From positions 2,185,971-2,249,970 of the forward strand of contig NW_008708987.1 of assembly GCF_000327385.1 (NCBI RefSeq): 64,000 nt of DNA, in the 5' to 3' direction. Shown piece after piece: positions 33,191-47,200 of this stretch. Numbering within the stretch: position 1 is the stretch's first letter; each line of letters starts with the position of its first letter. Position numbers and translations under genes: made by a program. Source of the DNA: Lottia gigantea. Its lineage: Eukaryota; Mollusca; Gastropoda; Lottiidae. A model generated the notes under the pieces. That model was not told the origin of the DNA. It saw only the letters and a list, made by a program, of their open reading frames with translations, and ran no database searches.

Positions 33191-36100
33191 CTAAACTTTC
33201 TCCAAGTTATCAGGGTCTGAGAATCGAACAGTAAGTATATAAAATATGGCAGGGAAGGGAACTAGGGCTATGAGGGGGGCGTGAAATACAGGCTGTGTTA
33301 GTCTAGTTAATGATATTATACCGTACGCATGTAACACCCAATGTCCTAATATTATGATGATATTTCTAGGGTTCGTTAAACTGTTTTTAATTAAACTCTT
33401 CATTGTCTGAAATGAAACAAAATAAATCAGATAATTTTGCTTGTCAAATTTGAATACATTGTTGGAAGAACTATCTGTAAAGATAGCTTGCGAGGCATGG
33501 TAACATACGCCCACTGGCAGCTGTCAGAAATGATTAAACAGTCTTTAGTGACTACAGGGTTGCACAATATAGCTAATAGAGTGAAACGTCAAGTCAGACA
33601 CGATATTTCGGTGAAAAATTATCCGATCATCGCGAAAATCAATAGGGATCATCTTCATAATGACATTGACACACAAAATAAAAATCAAAAGAATCTGTAA
33701 ACAATTGTAGCCTGTAGAGTGAGCACGGGTTGCAGAATATAGCTAATAGAGTAAAACGTCAGGTCAGACACGATATTTCGGTGAAAAATTATCCGATCAT
33801 CATGAAAATCAATAGATCATCATGAAAATCAATAGGAATCATCTTCATAATGACATAGACATACAAAATAAAAATCAAAAGAATCTGTAAAGAATTGTAG
33901 CCTGTAGAGTGAGCACGAGTAGCACAATATAGCTAATAGAGTAAAACGTCAAGTCAGACAGGATATTTCGGTGAAAAATTATCTGATCATCATGAAAATC
34001 AATAGGGATCATCTTCATAATAACATTGACACACAAAAAAAAAATCAAAAGAATCTGTAAAAAATTGTAGCCTGTAGAGTGAGCACGAGTTGCACAATAT
34101 AGCTAATAGAGAAAAACGTCAAGTCAGACAGGATATTTCGGTGAAAAATTATCCGATCATCACGAAAATCAATAGGGATCATCTTCATAACAACATTGAC
34201 ATACAAAATAAAAATCAAAAGAATCCATAAAGAACTGTAGCCTGTAGAGTGAGCACGAGTCAAATGTAAACGGACGGACGGACGGACCGACGGGGTGATT
34301 ACAATATACGCCCATCTTACGTGTGGGCGTATAAAAACTGGAATGAAACAGAGTTTTAAATTCTGCTGTAGAATACCATGCATTTACTTGACACCCCTTA
34401 ACTTTCTATTGAACTATTCCACACATGCATTCTTTCAATTAATATGAACTGTATATGTATCATGTGTAAAAACAGGGGTGTTTTCTACCTACCTGATCAT
34501 CCATACAAGATAAATGAAAAGCACTGGTTACAACTGAGGCTATTAAAATTATAGAAGGGAAGGCATAATCTGAAATATACAAAAACAGAATTTATCAAAT
34601 CATTATAATAAACACAATACACTTTATTGAATTAAACGGTGTTTCAATGATGGAACTCTTGTCTTAATCTAGCAAATGGTTAACCATAAATGTTTTATGT
34701 TTAGACTAGTGTAATGCAGAATTTTTTTATGTTATATTGTCATGAAAACTTCTGTAAAACTGAGAAACAAAATCAAAACAGCTGAATAAACTCCCCTTTG
34801 TACCTAAATCTTACGATAAATAAATTCTTTCCACCATGCAGAGTTCATCAGAAACCTTTTTCATTAAAAATTCTACGATCAATTTTGTCTGATCGTCTGG
34901 TATGGTTTTTCTCAAAATAAAATTATATTTAAACCTCACTTTCTGAATGTAAAAGCTAAAGAAATCAAAGACTTACATAACAATCCTGCAGCAACAGCAT
35001 TCACTGCTATTAATATAGGTAGGAAATACAGGGCAGCATAAATAGACTTGTTTCCCCGGCCATCCGCTAGTTTACATGACACTATAGGTCGTATTATTAA
35101 TAATAGTGCTATAGAGAAAGCATAGTATATCATTCCTAGAGTATATCTGTAATAGAATTCAAACACATTATTAAACGGAAAAATAACCATAGCAGATAAC
35201 TTTTCATCACAATTGACATGTGTTGTCTTCAGATGCAATGAAGAAGAGGGGAAATATACAAATATACATAATCATTGGTTTACCAGCTGATAACTTTAAA
35301 TCACAAAATACAAAATAAAAGAAGTGACACTCCTTACAGTGGATAGACTATCTCCTGACTACAATGTAATGTAGTAGTATAGTTTAGACTAGGATTATAC
35401 AGGAGAGTGTACCAATCAGCTAGGTGGTTCACAGGACACGATCTAATCTCCAGTGGTCCTATAGGATCTGCTAGTACCAACGTTACTATTCCTGCTACAA
35501 CACTCTCTACCAAGGCACTGATATGTAATATCAACACAGACCTGTATAGATAAAAATGGAAGAATGAAAAGAAAACATTAATTTTTTACAGGGATAACAA
35601 CTTTGACTCCAGGGTGGACCATGGTAAAATCTCTGTTTCCACTGCCTGTGCCTGTGGAATTAGTATGACAATGTTAATGAGAAGACATTAAAATATTTCC
35701 TACCTTTTACCCCTAGTTTTATAGTCTATATAAAACCAATGTAAACAAAGTGATAACAGAGCCATGAAGCCCATATATAACCAATCATAAAATGTAGGCT
35801 TATTTTCACATCTGATACACAGCGAGTTTTCATTAGGTTGATAACCACGGGGACACGCCTGGAAAATATTAAGCCAAGTAGAATAATTAAAGGGATTGTA
35901 AAGAGGTGATTTCAGCTTTTTATGTGTCTCCATTTGAATCATTTCCATTTTCTTTCAGATGTATGTAGTTCCTGTTATTAAAGATGTACATCGTTGCTAT
36001 CTAAAATGTTGATCTTGGATTTCGAGTTGCCTTATGTTGTTTTAACCGTTGGTTTATATATGATAGCAGTAATATCTAAGGGCCTTTGCAACAGCTATGT

Positions 36101-36731
36101 CATTGGTAAGCTTAAGTGCATATTTCTCAGGTTGTTAGATTAGTTTATAAGCCCAGGTATGTTTTGTAGTGCTGAAGTCTTTGTAAACACTAAAGCAAAC
36201 TAATAATCCTAATACCTACCCCACATTCAGCCCCTGGATTCACTCTTCCACAATATAGACCAGGACACTTTCTACTGATAACTGAAAAAAAAACAACCGA
36301 CATGGATGCCACTTTAAAAGGATGGAAACAAACAGATCATACTGTTTATCTATTCAGTCGGTCTTAAGATTTATTGCTTCTTAGTCAACCTCAGTACTAA
36401 CATAATTTTTAGGATGAAACTTCATCAGCCATGATTTAATCATACATTGTCGGTGATTTTGTCTGCTTCGGTAATATCTGTTTTGGAGAAAGTATGAAAC
36501 ACTAGAGTGTTATCCAATAATCAAGAATTAAAATAGGACGTAAGCTGTAAACATAAGAACCCTCTGCACCAAACTACTCATCCGAAATAATGGAGTGAGT
36601 GAGAGTGAGTTTTTCATAAAATAAACATTAGGCCTACCGTTCATCTTCACAATTTCCACGTCTCCATACGACACAGGCAAATTGAAGAAACAAACCAATA
36701 CCAAAATTGAGATTTTTAGACGCAGTTTCAT
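33191..36731 (-). CDS. JKAMP: JNK1/MAPK8-associated membrane protein (325 aa)
   Basis: Seven exons, in gene order: 36731-36638, 36281-36220, 35858-35704, 35541-35338, 35146-34977, 34569-34493, 33406-33191 (978 nt, phases agree). An N-terminal signal-like segment (MKLRLKISILVLVCFFNLPV) leads into the Cys-rich luminal part (KCPGLYCGRVNPGAECGACP). Several membrane spans follow, with family signatures YDWLYMGFMALL, DWYTLLYNPS, SIYAALYFLPILI, LLYYAFPSIIL and HWVLHAYGIIS. In vertebrates this ER protein links the proteasome and ERAD machinery and modulates JNK. Slightly longer than human (311 aa), owing to the N-terminus. Head to head with ANAPC1. Confidence 0.94.
33500..34335. mobile_element. Helentron/pearl-like element with tandem core, in JKAMP intron 6
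   Basis: Four core units (33557-33726, 33727-33916, 33917-34086, 34087-34256), three of 170 bp and one of 190 bp with a 20-bp internal duplication. A tetranucleotide tract CGGACGGACGGACGGA (34269 on) and then a short hairpin, ATACGCCCA facing TGGGCGTAT with a 9-base loop (about 34300-34330), follow. ATACGCCCA also occurs at the left edge (33505-33513). Left flank, tandem core, tetranucleotide tract and terminal hairpin is the plan known for molluscan pearl-type non-autonomous Helitron relatives. No transposase is present. Confidence 0.7.
35888..36110. mobile_element. P1 MITE, diverged copy in JKAMP intron 2
   Basis: Begins AAAGGGATTGTAAAGAGG, the family terminus, followed by TTTTTATGTGTCTCC and CAGATGTATGTAGTTCCTG. 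The loop motif GGGCCTTTGCAACAGCTATG is present. The right arm is poorly preserved. Confidence 0.6.
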
Positions 36732-38213
36732 GTCTGCAAGGTAGTTTGAAAATATAAATTGTAAATTGTTTAGAAAGATTTTGGTTTATTTATGTGGTTG
36801 AACTACTTTAGCGAAACGGTGGCCTCCCGGAAGTTGTCAAACCCAGAGGTGTGTGTTTTTGAAAACTAATACAATTTGATGTAACGTTACAGGGAGTTTT
36901 TTGACTGAAATAATCAATCTCTTAAGGAACGCCTTTTATGATTTCAATAGAAATTTGCAAAATGCCAAAGTTATTAACCATATATCGATATTAAGCTTTT
37001 GGTCTAAAACACAAAATCAAGTTGAACCGGAAGCAATGTCTATTTGCGGGAAATGTCTTCCAAAATTTCGATCCTGAAAACGGAATCATGTCAATTAAAA
37101 CATTAAAAATGTAGAATATGTGCAACTGCATAGACTTTCTTAGTTCAGAAGAGAACAAAAACAACACAACTCATGAAGATTTTCACTTGTCATCTGTCGA
37201 TTGTGAGTTATAAACCGTTTTAGTCGGACAGGTGCCCGTCTTTTAACTACCGAATGAATAGGAACACAGTATAGCACATAGAACACCTCTGTATTTTTTA
37301 TCCGTAGTTTAGGACAAACAATAATGTCAGGTCTATTGATAATTTTTTTCTATTTTTGATGACATGCAAAGTGGTCCTTCTTTCTATATGATTGACATGT
37401 TGATATGGATGTGTTGTTTCATGTTTTGGGAGCCACGGTGGCTCAGTGAGACGCTTGCTCGATAACCTGAAGTTTCAGGGTTCAGTCCCGGCATAGGTCG
37501 TGATGATACCTTCAGATATTTCAACCCGGTTTCCCCCTGTCAGTGATGCAGGTATGAGGGGCCGACATGGAAAAAGTGCTAGTCTTTTGGAAGGGACAAT
37601 AAACCGAGGCCCTGTTTGCTTCAGTTCAGACTGTGCATGTTCAAGATCCCTCGATAGTTGGAAATCGAAAAAGAGCAGGCTAATGCTGCTGTCCTGGCAA
37701 ACATTCCCTCATTGTACCCTGCATGGCGTTGCTCGTCTTCCTGCAGAAAAGTAGGATGTAAAGATCACTTCATTTCATTTGATTTTATTTGTTTCATGTT
37801 TTCTGGCATTCGCTGGTTTCTACTCTTGCCTTCCATGATCTAACGAGTTTCTTCCTGATATTGTGTTTAGTGATATTTTGACTCATTAGAATTAATAAGT
37901 GTTATAATATATCCTAATTAAATAGCAAGTTAATATTCTAATTCATACAAAAATGACCAATAAAAAGCAATCCTATAAAAACAACAGTTAGTCTGAATTG
38001 TTAAATTCCTTTACATTCGTGGATATATTATTTCAGTGGTTATAGATATATGTAAATAAATCCTATCATTTGTATTTATAATTTGTAAATAAAAACTGAC
38101 ATGTTTATTTATCATTGTAGTTGTTATAGAAGATGTAAAATATAAGCTGATATTTATATTTTCAGTTATCATAGAAGGGTTGAACTCAGCCAGTCATCCT
38201 GGAGTCTGATGAG
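36732..38213. promoter_or_regulatory. Divergent intergenic region JKAMP / ANAPC1
   Basis: Contains two ETS-type CCGGAAG sites (near 36827 and 37026) on the JKAMP side, a full SINE-A insertion (37428-37788), and an acceptor-like TTTTCAG at about 38160-38166 just before the ANAPC1 start codon. That suggests an untranslated first exon farther upstream. No TATA box was identified for either gene. Confidence 0.45.
37428..37788 (+). mobile_element. Complete tRNA-derived SINE (family A) with 14-bp target duplication
   Basis: Flanked by the perfect direct repeat TTGTTTCATGTTTT (37414-37427 and 37789-37802). The head looks like a tRNA gene: A box TGGCTCAGTGAGACG, B box GGGTTCAGTCCC. The body runs from ACCCGGTTTCCCCCTGTCAG to GTAGGATGTAAAGATCACTT. 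The intact duplication implies a fairly recent insertion. A reading frame across it is spurious. Confidence 0.93.
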
Positions 38214-41200
38214 ATGATAGCAGCATGTGAAACCCAGGATTTCGTGCCATTTGGCCGAGAATACATTCACCATCATCCTGGTCATTTTCAGCTGCAAGTA
38301 CAAAATACAAAACATGCTGAACATGGTCTCCATATTCTCAAAATATTTCGTGATTCACCACATGAAGCTGGCAAGGTAGGTGGACAAAATAGTTTTCTTC
38401 TATATTTTCTCTGGTGATGGCAGGCACGATATATCAGTAAACAAATACATTGCCCAAGGACATGCCACGATTCATGAACTTTCAAATTGGATGGAAAAAA
38501 TTAGAAGCATGTTAAAAACTCGAAATGGTTATTACTAGAAACACCAAGATGATGTTGCAATATGTAGTCTAAGCTTTATATACTTATTGAAAAATTACTA
38601 GTAAAGGAATTTAGAGTAGAGTGACAGTCAGTTATCAGTGGCGTAAACCAGGTTTACGAGGGGGCGAAATATCTGAGGTTGCACGTGGTTCTAACCTAGT
38701 TATGAGATATTTGCCCAAAAAACATGTCTGCGGGGCTGTGCAGGGGGGCAGGTGACCCCTCTGCTCCCCTTTGGCTCCACCACTGTCAATTATATGTAAA
38801 TTGTTTTGGCAAAGTTTGATCAGTACTAGTATTAGATTTATGTGGTTCTCACACTGTCATCAACAAAATCAAATCATGGTGAATTCAAACAAAGAAACAT
38901 TAATAATATTAATTCTGTTATTACAGAAAGAACAATGGCTATTTCGACACCACGAAGGAGAAGGGGAAGAAAAATACGATGAAGAATTATACGTCAGTGA
39001 TAGAACTGTTGTCTGGAGTAAAGGTGGACAGAACGGTGTACAAAACGTTCTTAAAACATTCACAGTCGATTCACCAGTTGTTCAGGTAAGAGTTGGAGGA
39101 ATAAATTTACTAGACATGTTGCAGATTGATTTTTTTCTCAAAATAGATTTTAGTTGATGAAGTAGCTAAGTATTACATTTTGTCCACAAAATATTTTTCA
39201 GGCATTATGGGGGACGTTTATTTTAAGTGGAAAAGACAAGAATACTACTCCTCTTTCCTCTGTAGAATCTACAGGTAATATAAATTCATTGCTTTCGCTG
39301 AAAATCCTTTTTTTATACCCCCACATGAAATGTCGAGCTCGGTTGTGGGCATGACCCATGTCTGTGTGACTGTGTGACAGAAAGGTATTTGTATAATGGA
39401 ATCTACCAGTACACATAGTTTTTCAGTCTTAATATAATATATTATAATTCTAGGGACTGTACAGAAAGGTATTTGTGTAATAGAATCAACAAGTACTCTC
39501 AGTTTCTTTAAAGAAGATGGAGGTGAATATTTAACAGCTCTGCCTTTCCAGGTAATTCATTTATTTAAAAACATTCAAATTTAAAAGTTTAAAGCCAAAG
39601 TTAAATACCCAACCAGCCATTATGTTATTGCCAGCCAGGATGATTGATATGGTGGGCAGACTGCAGGAACAATTATTTTCTGAAATATCTTTATGTATGG
39701 ATAATCTATTTAGCCTTAAAGGCTTGTGGGCACCCATTTAAGATTTCCAGTGTGCTGGAACTATTTTATGCTAGAAGCCATCCCAATGTTTTTGCAGGTG
39801 TCTCAAGCTTGGCCAATTAAAAATGGATTATTATTTGAAAGATGTTTAGCACAGTTTGAATATTCAGCTCCAAAAAAGTAAGAAATTTTATTTTTTCAAC
39901 TAAAAATCTTGAAAGGGACACTAGGCCTTGTGCTATTGACTGTGCCGGTTAAAGATGTCGTGATATTTGACAAATGAAAAAGAGTATGCTAGTGCTGATA
40001 TCATGACAAAGTTTCTCACGCACACTGCATGGCATTGCTTGTCTTATGGTGTAGAAAAGTAGGACATTAAACTCCATTTATTCTCCCTGGTGTAGTGGAG
40101 AGCTTATTAAATATTTTTGTATTTAACAGGAATGCACCGAATCAGACTATAGTATTTAGTATGTTACATCCATTAGAAGAGGTGGCACCAGTCATTACTA
40201 AAACTTCAGGTATTGTTTAATATTTACACTGAGACATTTTGTCAATTTTTCATTTTTCCAAAATCTTCATACGTTTGTTACAATTTTCTATGCAAATTTG
40301 CAAATGATAAATTTGAGTGTTAAATGATGTCACCATCACAAAAGCTGTTAATGATATCTTATGGCCTTCGCTAAAGTACTTTATTAAAGGCTTAGTTTTG
40401 GTGGAATTGCAAGAGCCAAAGAACCCTGACTGAAGATAAGAAGATCTCTCTTTAAGGTTCAGGGAATATTATTTTATATTTTTTGACTCTCAGTGACAAA
40501 TGACATGGAATTATTTTACAGGTGCTGGAGGGTGTCCTAAGATTAACTATTTAACGGACAATACCCAACATATATTATTTACTAATATAGAACCTTCTAT
40601 AGCTTTTACTTACGATACTATGTTAGGTTTACATTCAGCCTGGAGAATCAGACGTGCTCGACAAGAGGTTAGTACATCAAAGTTTTTTAGTCATGTCTGT
40701 CACTGAATGGACTAAAACAGTTTATAGTATTTTTGAGTTGAATTGAGAGGTGTGGAAACATTACCTCATTTGCTTGGTTACCTCTTACAAATAGTGATTG
40801 CAGAGTCTAACCAAGCTGGTAAAAAAAATCCTTGTGAACCAGTAGTATTTATCCCTGAAAAATTGTTTGTTTCTTTCTTTCACATTTCAGCCTTGAACGA
40901 TTTTCAACATATCTACAAATTAAATGAACTTTGTTGTAAATATGGCATTTAATTTTCTTTTTCAAGGACCAGTTAGTAAAATGGGTTCTTGAAAACCAAG
41001 GTTGTTATCCTTGTGAACGTGGCTTAATTCTTTCTTTATTTTGTAGGAATGTTGTACCATATCTGGATATTTTGATACAGGCAACGCCAGTTTTAGTCAC
41101 TTAATGCCAACAACACCAGTGGCGGGTCTGAACCAATCAAGTAGTACCCAATCAAGGTTTCGAGCCAGTCCGTTTATCAACTCACCGAATGTCTCCCCGC

Positions 41201-44200
41201 TACGAACCTTGTCTGGTAAACTGTCAACGCCCTCTACTTCTACATCTCGTTCACCTAGTTTACAAACAATGGCTGCCGTAAGGTACGTGTCATCTATTTA
41301 TAGAAACTGTCAACAGGTTTAATTTAAGCAGTATTACATTGTAATTTACCATTTGAATTGACCTCTTTTGTGATGTATTTTTTCTGTGATTAGCAAAATA
41401 AGATTTTGTTATGACAATAAGAATCAAATCATATTGTATATTATATATTTTTTTGAAAATTATGTACATAGATGACAAAAGAAAAATAGAAAATTCCACA
41501 ATTTGGCTGAATTTAAGACGAGTTGATCCCTTGTCTTTTGTATTGTATCTCATTTCTAATTGCAGTCGTAGTCAGTCCCCAGCTGTTGGAGCCAATTCTA
41601 TGAGGAAATTCTTGTCACCAGTCTTAGGTCAAACTGGGGGTGTGACTAAATCACCAAATGTCTCCATGAGAACACCAAGTGGACCCCACAACCTATCTCT
41701 GATACCCCCAGATAGTTATAGTGAATGGGTTGAACCACTACAGCCCGAGATTTGTCTGGAGCATTTATGGACTGAACCAACTCCCACTATGAGGTAATTC
41801 AACTCTATTGTTATCTGTCAGTGATGCAGGTCAAGAGGACTAACATGGTAACAGCTTTGAGTTCTGTGTGCTACAGACTGTTCTAGGGTAGGCTATTGTC
41901 ATGTTCTGCCAAAAGTTTCCTTATTGCACCATGAATTGCGCTGCTCATGTTTATGAGCCCAAAAGGGGTTCAAATAAGTAGAATTTTAAACTCGTTTCAT
42001 TTTATTTCATTTACACTGTATAACTTGCACAGTTTTCGTTTCAGTTATTAAATGATGTTGGATTTGAACAAGATGTGAATAAGAATTCATTTCATTGTGG
42101 TTGTTTCTGTATATTTTTAGAGATGGTAGTCTAGGGAAAGCATCGAAAGTATTTTTAACAAAAGATATGTGTGGTCAACAGTTTATATGTTATATGGTTC
42201 CTTATAAACAACATCTTAGGTAGGTTGTGGTGTTAGTTGGTGGTTCTTTTGTGGAATGGGATGCCAAGATTTGGATTTGAAACCCAAAGCCCAGTGTTTT
42301 TAGACAGTAAATGTTAAATCCTTAGATGTATAGAGGATTTCTAAACTATTTATATGTACCAGGGATACTAATAGCATTTGACTTGAACCATTTCAATATT
42401 CAGTTAAATGACTGTGCTTCATGCAAATATACAATAATTGCGTTCCATTATACCACTATCTCAAAATCTGCTAATAATCAAGCCTTGGCAATAGTGTTTT
42501 AGTGGAATTGCAGGAACCACAGACTTCTGATTTTATTTGCAGGTTATTGAAGTTTGAAGAAAGTAATGATTTACAGAAGTTAATATCTGGAAGTTTAACT
42601 TTCATTTCAGCGAAAGATGCTGTCCCTATTGAGGTCAGTTTGCTACCAGTTTATCTTTTGAGATTGATGGTCCAAGAAATCATGTTAAAATCCCTGGATA
42701 GTTGAAAATAATAATAAAAAAAAATGACTGAAAATATCAAAACATGGAAAGCTAGATTGGAAACAGTTGCAACCTGAATATCTCACCTATCAAATGTTAC
42801 AGTGGTTATCTTTGTGGTACAGTAATGGTATTGAGTTTTTTAGTGTCATATCCTAATAGATTTGTTTATATATTGTAGAGTTTAGATCTATTGGTAGTAT
42901 TAGAACCTGGTGGATTTCTCAATGTATATAGTGGTACCACTAAGGTATATAGTTCTCTTATTCTGCTATATTTTATCAGATCTACAGTACGGACCACTTG
43001 CTGATACTTAGAGGATGTATCCCTTAGTAGTTGGAAATAGAATAGACAAGATAGTGCCCAACTAACCAAGTTTCCTTCATTCTACACTGCATGGAGATGT
43101 TGATTGTTTATAGCTCAACATGATGATCAAATATAAATTCTACCCTGTTTAAAGAAACCTTTCTAATTTTGGGAACTCCAGATAAATTAATTCTTCACTT
43201 TTCAAAAAACACTTCCTCATATGTAAAGTTCCTTCACTGCTACTGATCTATTGCTAAACTGTTATTTTGGACGTATCTTTTTATTTTATCATCTTATTTT
43301 GTAGATAAGTCAACTTCACATACCCTTTCTACCTTTAAATTCTGGTTCGTTGAGTTTATTACGACCGATGACCCCTCTAGGCAGCCCAACTCGTGGTATT
43401 TTTACATCCAGTAGACCGGCTAGCGCCATGGATGCCAGATTTGATGAGGAGGTAGGTAGAATGAACTGGGGTAGACCTTTATTCGTGAGTTCAGCTCATT
43501 CAGATTTGATAGAATCAACTGTCAGTAAAACAAGTTACAAACAGGGTTCAAACTGCGTTCCATGTGTGCTGAAGAAAAAAAGTAGGTTTAGACAGAATTC
43601 AAAATGAGGGAGAAAGAACTTGGGGTCTGTTTCACAACATTTTAACTGAACTACAGACAAGATTTTAAGAAATTAAGTAATCTGATTGGCTCATAAAGCT
43701 GAACGTAAAATAGATTTTAACTATTGGCCAATCAGATTGCTAGAATACTAAAATCATTCTTAATTAAGTTTTTGTGAAACAGACTCTAGAAGGGTAAATT
43801 TTGAAGTTGTACCATTCGATTGGCACCAAGTATTCAGTATTTGGAATAGTGTCAAGAGAAATCCAGAAGCAGCTACGCAATCTAAGACATTGGCTATAAA
43901 CTACACATTGATTTAATGTAACACAGGCTAAGGTAGATCAGTAGTCTGAAGATAGCACAGCATGAAACTCTGTCAGAGTAACCACATGTTTTAGGTTCTG
44001 TTTTAATATATTTAAATACTATTTTAGATAAGTCATCTGTCACCAGTACAAACTGATCTAGAAGATAGCAGCCATATTGAAGGTGATTTAATGGCTCCAC
44101 AATGTAATACATTTATACAGAACATGAGAGATAATGTAGACAATAGATTTACTATAGTAAGTATAGACATTTCTTTATGTTTGTTTGTTAACTTATAAAT

Positions 44201-47200
44201 GATCATGGGCTGGCTGCGAGAAACTGAATAGCGTTAAATTAGTTATATTTCAGGCTTGAGCAGGGCTGATTTTTTCATTGGAAAGTTTAAGACACATATG
44301 ATTAGATATTCAAAACTATTACCTATTCCTACTGTGTTTCACTTTAGCAGGTAAACTTAGTAATAGAGACAGGTCATAAATTTTCATCATGTCACATGAT
44401 TTTCAAACGGACAAATCAAGACACTTCTACTTTCGGTTTGTTTTATAAATATGAACACACACATGTTTTGAAATGTTTTATTTCTATATTTTCAGGAATT
44501 ATTAAATGGTAATCTCTGTAGAACAACGTTACCTGCTCTGAGTACATCACCTGGCAGTAAGTTTATTATTCTTTATAAAGACCTTGGTAACTCTGTAATA
44601 TTGACGTCCAACAACATTGAGGTTTCAATTTCTTCAATATCAAGCTATTACGAACCTTGTCTTATACCTTGACTAAAATAGCCACCTTTTTTGTATCACA
44701 TAAGTTTGTAAATGGACCATTCCAATTTTCAAGTATTTATCTAATCTTATCTAAGGGACCTGCAGTAACCAATGACTAATAATTATTTTAAATATATTTC
44801 AGTTGATCTATGTTTGAAGGCATTAAAACATCTCCTACCAAAAGATATTGCGTTACAAGTTTTAGGACGGTGGTATACGGCCAGAAATATTCCAGGTGGT
44901 CTCGGCAACCAATCAGAATGGTCGTTATTCTATAAATCATTACTAGGAATGATGGGATACGATACAAGTCGTCTGTCTTTAACGAGCAAGGTGGGTAATT
45001 ATCAGTATAAAAACATTGTTAGTTATTATTTGAGGGAGGCTGTAGCTCAATCTATCAAAGTGTTGTCTTATTATGACATTTACCAGATTTTTCATTCATA
45101 CAGTGTGCAGTCTTGTTCTATCATTTGCTAGGTTTTGCATGCTATGTGGCTGGTAGAGCACCTGCTAGTTTTGAAAAGATTTAAGCAGAGAAAATTTATT
45201 GATACAGAAATATTACATGCTATACCTGATATGATTTAAATTGTAGAGAGATTTAGACACGTCCATGTCACCTGTTATGTCAGCGAAAAGATCAAAACCA
45301 TCAGAGATTGGCTCAGAACAGGTAAACTGTATTTTGTTTTATTTTATTATATTTGGTTTATGAAATTCTGGGATGAGATCCTCTAAAAAATATTGGTATT
45401 TTACACTAAAAAATGATACCCTTGGGCCCTGATATTCAAAAACATTAATGAAATTTTACATATCGGATATCTGTGATACTGTATTTAATGACAACTCAAA
45501 CTTAATATAACAGAAAATAACTGTAGAATATCAAAAAGTTTATTAACAACAGAACAAGTAACTATCAGTGTCTGTTAAGTTTTAAGATATTCTACAAGTT
45601 ACTATCCTGACTTTCACTATAGTTTATTTCTCTGTTAAAATAGAAGTAGAATATTAAATAAGTTTATTGACAACAGAACAAGTAACTATCAGTGTCTGTT
45701 AAGTTTTATCAATATTTTCACAAGTGACATTTCTTTTGTTTATATAAACTATGTGCTGCAGAATTTTTTATTGCCCCAGTATTACAAAGTCTCAATTTTT
45801 TTAAGGATTGGGAATATTTGGTGAACTCGACACATCATCAGCTAACAGAAGAATGTTCATCTCAGATTCATAATTTAACAGACTGTGAATTAATACCAGA
45901 TAGATCCTCCTACTCTAAACCTTGTACCTTATCTACTACAGCTCTTCTCTTTCAACATTGTCCTGCCGTCATGTTGGCTCTACATTTAATATATGAGGTA
46001 TGCTAGTTTGATATTTGTTAGACCTTGAGGATGGGGTGTGTCGGTTAGATTGTTGAAATCTTCACATGATGTCATTTGCTTAGTTACATTGAACAAATAG
46101 TGGTCGTGGGTTTTAATGTAGAACATTGTGTGAAAGCCCAGTGACCTGGAGGATGTTATCGCTCCTCATAATTCCACTCGACCTGTCAATGTTAGTAGAT
46201 AATGCAGATTGCAAGAGGTTTTCTCTATGATAAAGATGATCATTGTTAGCTTGAGAGATTATTCTTGTAAGAAATGGCTATTTTTTTATTTTTAATGATA
46301 CAATAATGATTTATAATGATTGTGTATTTTAGGAAATGAAGTTAAATATTTTATTGGGTGAAGAGTTGAAAGATTTGTCTATCTTATTGTACCAGATTGC
46401 TAGGTAAGTAGTCTTCTTTAAAATGTCTTTCAGGTAACCATGCTTGTCAGTGATGTAGTCTTGAACAATTGTCTTGTCAGTAAAGGCTTTCATGTACTTT
46501 ATAAAAAAGAAAAAGTAGTACTATGTGTTTTACAAGTTTGATATCAATAAAAGAGTCAGTCAGTCTACTAATTATCATCATTGCAAACAACATAGGAATA
46601 TTTAACTCAGTGTGAACTAACCTATGTATAAACTCTGTCAGATTGTAAATGAGTAATGAATTACTTTGTTTTCTTCCAGTGATTTACAATGTCAGTCATA
46701 TATAGATTATTACTGTCGTGATTTCCCCTCGTTATTTCATCAGTCAGATGATGTCAGCCAAGTTACTGATGGTAAATTAACTTTCTAATAGTTCTGGTGT
46801 ATCTTCTTTATCTTGGTTATGTTACTTATTGAATTAAGTTGGTCAGAAGATGGAGTAAAACTCTGTAAATTCCAAGTGTTCCTCATTTTAAGGCAGTGGC
46901 AGCCTTTTTCAGCCTTCCCACCCCTGGAGCAATCACCTGGACAAAATGTTTCATCCACATTTTCAGCATGTGATGATGTGAGGTGCTCTCTCAATTCAAA
47001 ATAAATTCTTCTCCTACACCAGTTGGCGACACCCCTGACACCCTAGTCCCACACCCCCAGGGGATGAAAACACCCCAAGTTAGGAACCAGAGTTTTATTG
47101 GATGAAAGTGTATATTGATTGAAAACAACTATTTATAATAAATTATATTATTTTTCAGATCACCTGTGTAAAATGCAGTATCCACATATCTTCCCGCGAT

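Noticed and set aside
33437-33700. 87-codon frame in JKAMP intron 6
   Set aside because: Lies across the left flank and first core unit of the tandem-core mobile element; the frame is not kept in the other units.
37440-37500. Possible tRNA gene
   Set aside because: A and B boxes are present, but the sequence is the head of a SINE with target duplication and lacks a convincing cloverleaf.
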